Source: Actinomadura nitritigenes
Lineage (GTDB): Bacteria > Actinomycetota > Actinomycetes > Streptosporangiales > Streptosporangiaceae
Assembly: GCF_017573545.1 (NCBI RefSeq)
Contig: NZ_JAGEOK010000002.1
Coordinates: forward strand, 1-64,000
DNA: 64,000 nt
Direction: 5' to 3'
In this document: in pieces, positions 58,364 through 64,000 of the stretch
Layout of the letters: each line of letters begins with the position of its first letter
Position numbering within the stretch: the first letter of the stretch is position 1
Position numbers and translations under genes: made by a program
Notes under the pieces: model-generated
Told to the model about the DNA's origin: nothing
Seen by the model: only the letters and a program-made list of their open reading frames with translations
Database searches by the model: none

Positions 58364-59545
58364 ATGCCACCGGCGGTCTACGTCCTGGGCTTGGCGATCT
58401 TCGCCCAGGGCACCTCGGAGATGATGCTGGCGGGGCTGCTGCCGCAGATGGCGGCGGACCTCGGCGTGTCCGTGCCGGACGCGGGGCTGCTGATCTCGGC
58501 GTTCGCGGCCGGGATGCTGGTGGGGGCGCCGGTGCTGGCCGTGCTCACGCTGCGCTGGCCGCACCGGCGGGCGCTGCTGGCGTTCCTCGGGGTCTTCGCG
58601 GTCATGCACGCGGCGGGCGCGCTGACGCCCGGGTACGGGGTGCTGTTCGCGACGCGCGTCGCGGGCGCGTTCGTGTACGCGGGGTTCTGGGCGGTCGCGG
58701 CGGCGACGGCGATCGGGCTGGTGCCCGCGGGGGCGCGCGGACGCGCGATGGGGATCGTCGCGGGCGGGCTCACGCTCGCCACGATCGTCGGGCTGCCCGC
58801 CGGGACGCTGCTCGGGCAGCACCTCGGCTGGCGGTCGGCGTTCTGGGCGGTCGCGGCGATGTCGGCGGCGGCGATGGCCGCGGTCGCGGCGACGGTGAAG
58901 GGCGGCGCCCGGACCGGGACGGCGCCGCGCGTCCGCGACGAGCTGCGGGCGATGGCGCGGCCGCGGCTGTGGCTCGCCTACGCGACGACGGCCCTGGCCA
59001 CGGGCGCGCTGCTGGTCACCTTCAGCTATCTCGGGGCGATGCTGGAGGACGCGACGGGGATCCCGGAGCGGTGGGTGCCGGGCGTGCTGGCGCTGTACGG
59101 GGCGGGCTCGCTGATCGGGATCACGCTGGGCGGGCGGCTGGCGGACGGGCGGACCGTCCCGCTGCTGTACGCGGGGATCGCGGGGCTCGTCGCGGTGTCG
59201 GCCGCGCTGGCGCTGACGCTCGGCTCGGCGGTGCCGGCGGTCGTCCTCGTGTTCCTGCTGGGCGCGTTCGGGTTCGCGACCAACCCGGCGCTGAACTCGC
59301 GGGTGTTCGCCCTGACGGACGGGTCGCCGACGCTCGTCGCGGCGACGAACACCTCGGCGTTCAACGTGGGCATCACCGCGGGGCCGTGGCTGGGCGGGCT
59401 CGCGCTGGACGCGGGGGCCGGGTACCCGGCGACCGCGTGGATCGGCGCCGGGCTCGGCGTCGCGGCGCTCGCGACGGTGGCGCTGGGCCGGGCGGGCCGG
59501 CGGGCGGTCCGGCAGGAGGAGCGGAAGGTCGCCGTCGACGCGTGA
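58364..59545 (+). CDS. Cmx/CmrA-like MFS efflux transporter
   Basis: Protein of 393 residues from ATG 58364, GAGGGG upstream. Twelve hydrophobic helices. VLGLAIFAQGTSEMMLAGLLP opening, WPHRRALLAFLG for motif A, and IGITLGGRLADG. It resembles the actinobacterial chloramphenicol-type exporters of the DHA1 group. Substrate cannot be fixed by sequence. TetR regulator gene directly upstream. Confidence 0.85.
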   Translation: MPPAVYVLGLAIFAQGTSEMMLAGLLPQMAADLGVSVPDAGLLISAFAAGMLVGAPVLAVLTLRWPHRRALLAFLGVFAVMHAAGALTPGYGVLFATRVAGAFVYAGFWAVAAATAIGLVPAGARGRAMGIVAGGLTLATIVGLPAGTLLGQHLGWRSAFWAVAAMSAAAMAAVAATVKGGARTGTAPRVRDELRAMARPRLWLAYATTALATGALLVTFSYLGAMLEDATGIPERWVPGVLALYGAGSLIGITLGGRLADGRTVPLLYAGIAGLVAVSAALALTLGSAVPAVVLVFLLGAFGFATNPALNSRVFALTDGSPTLVAATNTSAFNVGITAGPWLGGLALDAGAGYPATAWIGAGLGVAALATVALGRAGRRAVRQEERKVAVDA

Positions 59546-59550
59546 GCCGG

Positions 59551-59596
59551 ACGCGGGACGGCCCGGCGCGGGCGTCCGCGCCGGCCCGTCCCGCGT
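59551..59596. terminator. Bidirectional terminator hairpin
   Basis: A 21-bp stem with one mismatch (59551-59571 with 59576-59596) and a GCGT loop, between the convergent MFS gene and the secreted-protein gene. Confidence 0.75.
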
Positions 59597-59603
59597 GGGT
59601 CGT

Positions 59604-60848
59604 CTACCAGCGGCACTGCGGGGCGTACAGGCCCCACAGAGCGCGCTTGTTCGGGTACTCGGCGAGCGTCCAGACGCGGTGCTGGGCGCGGTCGCAGCTC
59701 AGGTCCTCGGGCCCGTAGGAGATGGTCCGCCTTGACAGGTTCCTCCAGCCGTGGCCGCGCTGGTCGGCCTGGAGCATCGTGCCGCGCTCGGAGCTGTCGC
59801 TCTGCGAGAACCACCAGTGGCCGTGGGCGCGGACGCCGCCCTGCACGCGGTCGCCGGGCAGGCTCGCGACCCAGTTCGGGTAGGCGGTGCCGCCGGATCC
59901 GGCGACCAGGCCGGTGCCGTTGCGCAGCGGCCATGTCGCGACGCGCCCGCGCGGCTCCCTCTCCTTGCAGTACTCGCCCGCGATGAGCGACGGGCCGCGG
60001 GTGGTGCGGTCGACCGACATCCACGACACGCGCGGCGCGCCGTGGCCCGCGCACCGGGTGCCGGCCCAGCCGTGGGCGTACTGCCAGTTGCCCGTCTGCG
60101 GCATGACGTACCGGTACCCGTGCCCGTAGTACTTGCCGCCGTGGAGGCCGACCCGCTCCGCGTGGTCCGTCGCCCCGTTCCTGCTGCGGCCGAGGTCGTA
60201 GATCTGCCGCATGTCGAACTCGCGCAGGCCCGCGCGGGTGTCGGCGACGTACAGCTTGTCGCCGAACCAGGCGATGCCGCCGGCGTGCAGGTCGATGTCG
60301 CCGTAGGAGACCCTCCCGTCCCGCATCGCCGGGTAGACGAGCAGGACGTGCCGGTAGGTGCGCCGGTCCGGGTTCACGAACGTGAGCCGGACGGCGCCGT
60401 CGTTGTGCCAGGACACGAGGATCGGGCGGCCGGCGCCCCACCGGCCGTCGACCGCCGCGTCCGAGACGGTCGTGACGCCCTGCGGGTACCACTTGCGGGT
60501 CGCCGAGTCCTTCCTGTCGAAGCAGTAGGTGCGCGCCCCCGCGGGCACCTTGGCCGCCGCGGCGCAGCCGCCGGTGAGGTGGCGCTGCCCCGAGCCGTTG
60601 ATCAGCGCTTGGACGCCGCTCCTGGTCAGTCTCTGCCCGAGCGCGCGCAGCGGACGGTCGAGGTTCGCGCCGCGCCGCAGGCCGAAGTCCGCCTTGCGCG
60701 GCGCGGCGTCCCGCGCCGAGGTCGACGCCGCCGCGGGCCCGGGTCCGACGACGGCGGGGGCGGATGCCACCAGCGCGGCCAGCGGGACACCGGCCGCCAA
60801 GGCGGCGGCGGAAGGCCGCCGCCCGCTCGCTCTCCGATTCATGATCAT
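59604..60848 (-). CDS. Secreted protein of unknown function, propeller-like
   Basis: Protein of 414 residues. Start ATG 60848 is preferred over GTG 60851 because AAGGAGGGG is then seven bases away. Signal peptide about 1-42 (AAALAAGVPLAALVASAPAV). Repeated short strands with Trp, Tyr, Asp and Gly (GGIAWFGDKLYVADTRAGLREFD, GGKYYGHGYRYVMPQTGNWQYAHGW, WFSQSDSSERGTML) suggest a beta-propeller. Several Cys (GGCAAA, RTYCFD, TRCAG, EYCKE, LSCDR, PQCRW) may form disulfides. No catalytic motif recognised. 179 bases downstream of the M6 protease gene, after a hairpin. Confidence 0.65.
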   Translation of the reverse strand: MIMNRRASGRRPSAAALAAGVPLAALVASAPAVVGPGPAAASTSARDAAPRKADFGLRRGANLDRPLRALGQRLTRSGVQALINGSGQRHLTGGCAAAAKVPAGARTYCFDRKDSATRKWYPQGVTTVSDAAVDGRWGAGRPILVSWHNDGAVRLTFVNPDRRTYRHVLLVYPAMRDGRVSYGDIDLHAGGIAWFGDKLYVADTRAGLREFDMRQIYDLGRSRNGATDHAERVGLHGGKYYGHGYRYVMPQTGNWQYAHGWAGTRCAGHGAPRVSWMSVDRTTRGPSLIAGEYCKEREPRGRVATWPLRNGTGLVAGSGGTAYPNWVASLPGDRVQGGVRAHGHWWFSQSDSSERGTMLQADQRGHGWRNLSRRTISYGPEDLSCDRAQHRVWTLAEYPNKRALWGLYAPQCRW

Positions 60849-60976
60849 CACGACGCCCCTCCTTTCCGGCGCCGTATCGCGGAAAACCCCCCGCGCCGTC
60901 GACGGAAAGGCAAATGACCATTACACCGGACGGGTGAACCGGACCCGCGCCGCGGGCGTCCGGCCGCCCGATGGCG

Positions 60977-61011
60977 GACGGGACGGCTTCCTCATCGGAA
61001 ACCGTCCCGTC
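60977..61011 (-). terminator. Terminator hairpin after the M6 protease gene
   Basis: A 15-bp stem with one mismatch (60977-60991 with 60997-61011) and a TCATC loop, just past the protease stop. Confidence 0.65.
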
Positions 61012-61027
61012 TGCGGGAATGTCGGGA

Positions 61028-63091
61028 TCACGGAAGGCGGCAGGTCCCGTGGTCGGACTTCGACGGGTCGCTCTCGGACGTGCCGGTCAGGCTCAGCTTC
61101 GCCTTGCGCTCGGCGCCCGGCCCGGCCTTCGCCCACACCACCACGTCGGTGCCGCCGCCCGCCTTCGCGGTGGCCAGCTCGTTCGGCAGCCAGGTCGTCC
61201 AGCCCGCGCCGTCCACCGCCGCCTTCAGCCGGAAGACGTCGGAGCCGTGGACGCCGGTGCCGCCCTTACCGCGGTTCTCGACGCGCATCCTGCACTTCAC
61301 CCAGCCGGAGGCGGCCGGCTCGGCGCTGCCGGAGTCGACCTTCACTCCGCGCCGCTGCGGACCGGCCCCGTCCAGCGACCGAATGGCGACCGTGTACGCC
61401 AGGACGCCCTTCTTGTCGCGCTTGAGGTTCAGCACGTAGAAGTGCAGCCGGTTCGCCTTGTCGACGTATTCGAACTCGCTTCCGGAATCCGTCCCGGCAT
61501 GGAACAGCGCGTCCGACAACTGGCGGTAGTCGCCGATCGTCATCTTCTGCGGCGTGCCGTCCGGAAGGACGAAGTCGGTCTTGTCGATGTCCTGCGGGTT
61601 GGCGTCCTGGATCCAGATGAACGGCGCCCGGTCCTGGTCCTTGGTCTTCGCCAGCAGCACCCCGGAGTCGGGCGTGAACGAGTCCATGCCCATCCGGTCG
61701 ACGACCTCGAGGGTGTAGTTGTCGAACTTGCCGCCGTCGCACAGCGGGTCGGCGCCGGTGTCGCAGGCAGGCTCCTTGTCACCGCCCGCGCCCAGCTTGA
61801 GGTTGACGCCCGCGAGGCCGCCCTCGCTCGGCTCGGCGGACCGCGCCGTGATGGTCGCGACGACGGTGCCGTCCTGAGGGAGCGTGCCGCGGTCGAGCTG
61901 GAGCACCTTGCCGGCGTCGACGATGCCGAGCTTCAGCTTGTTGCGGAGCATGTGCTCCGAGCCCATGGACGCGCCGCTGACCGCCGGGATCGTCCACCGG
62001 CTGTGCGGGCCGCCGGGGCCGTTGAAGCTGCCGCGGCTGAGCATGTCCCACGGGCCGGTGTACGAGCGGCGCGGCGGCACCCCGTACGGGTTGTTGTAGT
62101 TGTCGCCGATGCCGAGGATGTGGCTGAACTCGTGCGCGAACACGCCCATCCCGGAGCTCTCCGCCTGCGTGGAGCTGCCGGTGATCGCGTTCGGCCAGAT
62201 CGTCGCGCCCGCCTGCCACGACGTCCAGTCGACGTAGCGGGTCTTCACCCAGTTGGGCAGGCTCGGGTCGCCCGGACCCCACTCGGCCGGGACGTCCTCC
62301 TTGGTCTGGAACTTCATCTGCCCGAACTCCTGCCAGGTGGACGACTCGTCCTGCCCGGCGCTGAGGAAGAAGACGAAGTCGAACTTCTTCGCCGTCTCCT
62401 CGCCGACGTCCGCGATCCACGCGGCGCGCGCGTCCTTGCGCAGGTCGCGGCCGCAGGTGTCGCCCGTCGGGCAGCCGGTCCCGCCCTGCATGCCGTCCAC
62501 GCCGTACTCGTGGTCCTTGGCGGGCATCCGGTACGCGCCGAACGCGGTGAGGTCCACGCCGTAGCGGCCGCCGGAGTCCTCCATCCAGTACTCGTGCAGG
62601 GTGTGGCCGTGGTTCAGGTCCTCGGGCTTGTTGAGGAAGTCCTGGTAGAACCCGGCGACCCGGTCGCGGGGGACGTCCCCGACCGCGTTCGGGTTCCCGA
62701 AGATGGTGGAGTTCCTCGGCTGCGTGATCACGAACGGCTGGTTCGGGTAGTCGACCAGGACGACCGCGCCCTTGAAGTTCTTGATCGAGCCCTGGTGGGA
62801 CGGGTCGGCCCACGAGGTACCGGGGACCGAGGTGTAGTCGTCCCAGGTCATCGTGTCGGGAAGCTCGTAGTTCTGCGGGTCGATCGGGCGCGGGCCGCCG
62901 GCCGCGTAGGTGCGGGCGGACGGCCGGCTCCGCTGCCACGGCTGCGTCTGCGGCCAGTGCCGCATCTGCCAGGGGTTCGCGGTGGGCTTCGGGATCGGAG
63001 GCTCGGTCTGCGCGGCGGCCGGCACGGCCGCGAGTCCCGCGAGCAGCACCGTCGCCGTCACGGGCACCAGCAGCGTCTTCTTGGCGCGCAT
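61028..63091 (-). CDS. Secreted M6-family metalloprotease (immune inhibitor A-like)
   Basis: Protein of 687 residues from ATG 63091, with AGGGGAG upstream. Signal peptide about 1-27. Pro-region, then the catalytic domain with zinc motif FAHEFSHILGIGD (HExxHxxGxxD) and WDMLSRGSFNG, the Met-turn of M6 proteins. The C-terminal 200 residues form a beta-sandwich. M6 enzymes are extracellular and degrade host or environmental proteins. No pump or regulator adjoins it. Confidence 0.88.
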   Translation of the reverse strand: MRAKKTLLVPVTATVLLAGLAAVPAAAQTEPPIPKPTANPWQMRHWPQTQPWQRSRPSARTYAAGGPRPIDPQNYELPDTMTWDDYTSVPGTSWADPSHQGSIKNFKGAVVLVDYPNQPFVITQPRNSTIFGNPNAVGDVPRDRVAGFYQDFLNKPEDLNHGHTLHEYWMEDSGGRYGVDLTAFGAYRMPAKDHEYGVDGMQGGTGCPTGDTCGRDLRKDARAAWIADVGEETAKKFDFVFFLSAGQDESSTWQEFGQMKFQTKEDVPAEWGPGDPSLPNWVKTRYVDWTSWQAGATIWPNAITGSSTQAESSGMGVFAHEFSHILGIGDNYNNPYGVPPRRSYTGPWDMLSRGSFNGPGGPHSRWTIPAVSGASMGSEHMLRNKLKLGIVDAGKVLQLDRGTLPQDGTVVATITARSAEPSEGGLAGVNLKLGAGGDKEPACDTGADPLCDGGKFDNYTLEVVDRMGMDSFTPDSGVLLAKTKDQDRAPFIWIQDANPQDIDKTDFVLPDGTPQKMTIGDYRQLSDALFHAGTDSGSEFEYVDKANRLHFYVLNLKRDKKGVLAYTVAIRSLDGAGPQRRGVKVDSGSAEPAASGWVKCRMRVENRGKGGTGVHGSDVFRLKAAVDGAGWTTWLPNELATAKAGGGTDVVVWAKAGPGAERKAKLSLTGTSESDPSKSDHGTCRLP

Positions 63092-63245
63092 GTCTCCCCT
63101 GTCTCAGGTGGTCACTGAGAACGTAAGGAGCGCCGTTCCGCCGCGCTACGGCCTACTTATACGATCTTGCGGCGTTCGCCCTGGCATGTCCCGCCGTGGC
63201 CTGTTCCGCGCCGCTCGCTCCAGGCTCGTCTGCCTGCGACGGTCC

Positions 63246-63725
63246 TTACAGCAGCGCGCGCGTGGCGACGACGATGCCGTCCTCGTCGCTGTAGAGCCAG
63301 TCGCCCGCGCCGAACTCCACGCCGCCGAAGGCCACCGGCGCGTCCACCTCGCCGGCGCCGTCCTTGGCGCTCTTGCGCGGGTTGGAGCCGAGCGCCTTGA
63401 CGCCGAGGTCGAGGCCGCGCAGCGCCACCACGTCCCGGACGGCCCCGTTGATCACCACGCCGGCCCACCCGTTCGCCACCGCGGACGCCGCGATCATGTC
63501 GCCCATCAGCGCGGACGCCAGCGACCCGCCACCGTCGACGACCAGCACCCGGCCCTCGCCGGGGGTGTTCAGCACCCGCTTCACCAGGCCGTTGTCGCGG
63601 TGGCAGCGCACCGTCGACACCGGCCCCGCGAACGACGCCCGGCCGCCGTACCGCCGGAACTGCGTCTCGCAGCTGCGCAGCTCGTCCCCGAAGTCGTCGA
63701 TGAGGTCAGCGGTCGCGAAGTCCAT
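63246..63725 (-). CDS. rraA: RraA-family protein (ribonuclease E regulator-like/HMG aldolase fold)
   Basis: Protein of 159 residues. RraA fold: [71 protein letters not shown] with the G-x-R-D motif, CxTQFR. Small trimeric ring proteins of this family either inhibit RNase E or, with metal, cleave 4-hydroxy-4-methyl-2-oxoglutarate. Length matches the family. Which activity applies is not decidable here. The 3' end is at 63246; an Lrp-type gene lies upstream. Confidence 0.85.
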   Translation of the reverse strand: MDFATADLIDDFGDELRSCETQFRRYGGRASFAGPVSTVRCHRDNGLVKRVLNTPGEGRVLVVDGGGSLASALMGDMIAASAVANGWAGVVINGAVRDVVALRGLDLGVKALGSNPRKSAKDGAGEVDAPVAFGGVEFGAGDWLYSDEDGIVVATRALL

Positions 63726-63759
63726 GCCCGGCAGCCTACTGCTCGGTAACCGGGGGCGG

Positions 63760-64000
63760 TCAGCCGGACGGGGCGTCGGTGGGGCGGCCGATCAGGCGGG
63801 ACAGGACGATCGCGGTCTTCGTCGCCGTGATGTTCTCCTCCCGGCGCAGCCGTTCGAGGGCCTGCTCCAGGTGCTGGATGTCGCGGGCCCGGACGTGCAC
63901 CAGCGCGCTGGCGTCGCCGCTGATCGTGTAGGCCGCGACCACCTCCGGGTGGCCGCGGACGCTGGAGTAGATCTCCTCCGGGGACGTCGCGCCGGTGCAG
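63760..64000 (-). CDS. Lrp/AsnC-family transcriptional regulator, C-terminal part
   Basis: Runs off the right edge; the last 79 residues are visible and the N-terminal HTH is missing. [34 protein letters not shown] and [23 protein letters not shown] are the RAM-like alpha/beta effector domain of Lrp/AsnC regulators, with the G-x-D/T pattern for ligand-binding. Likely binds an amino acid and regulates neighbouring metabolic genes outside the window. Confidence 0.85.
   Translation of the reverse strand, partial: CTGATSPEEIYSSVRGHPEVVAAYTISGDASALVHVRARDIQHLEQALERLRREENITATKTAIVLSRLIGRPTDAPSG

Noticed and set aside
1..64000. tRNA, rRNA, insertion sequences, attachment sites, CRISPR
   Set aside because: I looked for cloverleaf patterns, transposase motifs and regular repeats and found none that I could support.

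Overview
This window reads as a chromosome segment of a high-G+C actinomycete, most plausibly of the Actinomadura/Thermomonosporaceae type. Genes are dense, third codon positions are strongly G+C biased, many starts are GTG, neighbours often overlap by 1-20 bp, and several families are typical of that group (ECF41 sigma factor, CU044_5270, SAV_2336/Trypco/VMAP module, DUF350-DUF4247-DUF2617 cluster, mycosin). I saw no rRNA, tRNA, CRISPR array, insertion sequence or phage gene. The species call is inference; no marker gene is present.

Region by region. 1-5.8 kb: the end of a type VII secretion (ESX-like) locus with small WXG100-like proteins, a proline-rich substrate-like protein, a mycosin protease, an SseB-like protein and a membrane-anchored protein. 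From about 3.2 to 5.8 kb the base composition is clearly lower in G+C than the rest (25 of 60 bases at 4801-4860 against 46 of 60 at 14041-14100). 6.3-10.9 kb: a PimB-like glycosyltransferase, two MFS transporters and a hemerythrin-like protein. 11-18.6 kb: an ECF41 sigma factor, a coupled pair of DMT transporters, an MGDG-synthase-like glycosyltransferase, a polysaccharide deacetylase, an acetate-uptake-family transporter, a 63-residue zinc-finger protein, a metallo-beta-lactamase-fold protein and a GNAT acetyltransferase. 18.9-24.5 kb: a receptor Ser/Thr kinase, a secreted Asp-box (sialidase-like) protein, and an acyl-CoA dehydrogenase divergent from its likely MerR regulator. 24.5-28.3 kb: a five-gene cluster (DUF4178, DUF2617, DUF4247 lipoprotein, DUF350, membrane spermidine-synthase-like protein). 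28.4-34.6 kb: dapC and ferredoxin, a lipoprotein deacetylase, an ECF sigma/CU044_5270 pair, and an enoyl-CoA hydratase. 34.7-43.9 kb: a methyltransferase, a shortened CysRS-like protein, a TNT-toxin-domain protein, an alpha/beta hydrolase, a quinone oxidoreductase, and a lipoprotein/secreted protein/kinase trio. 44-50.2 kb: a membrane glycosyltransferase, a membrane EEP-hydrolase, a lipoprotein, a PadR regulator divergent from an esterase, and a YjbR-like protein. 50.3-57.7 kb: a four-gene conflict-type module. 57.7-64 kb: TetR plus Cmx-like efflux, a secreted unknown protein, an M6 metalloprotease, RraA, and a partial Lrp/AsnC regulator.

The most remarkable part is 50303-57671: Trypco1 protein, trypsin-VMAP-C protein, MoxR ATPase and a 1462-residue SAV_2336/vWA-like protein, all abutting or overlapping in one strand. 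The plan matches the described VMAP/MoxR/vWA ternary conflict systems. The large protein, however, carries what look like three FtsK/EccC-type modules and one EccA/CbbX-type AAA+ module, and in all four the phosphate-binding loop is destroyed. It looks like a dead type VII secretion ATPase assembly reused as a scaffold or sensor, driven by the one intact ATPase next door (MoxR). Other items worth attention are the TNT toxin protein without an obvious immunity neighbour, the CysRS-like protein lacking its catalytic centre, the DUF350/spermidine-synthase cluster, and several well-formed operators (PadR/esterase, MerR/acyl-CoA dehydrogenase, metallo-beta-lactamase gene).
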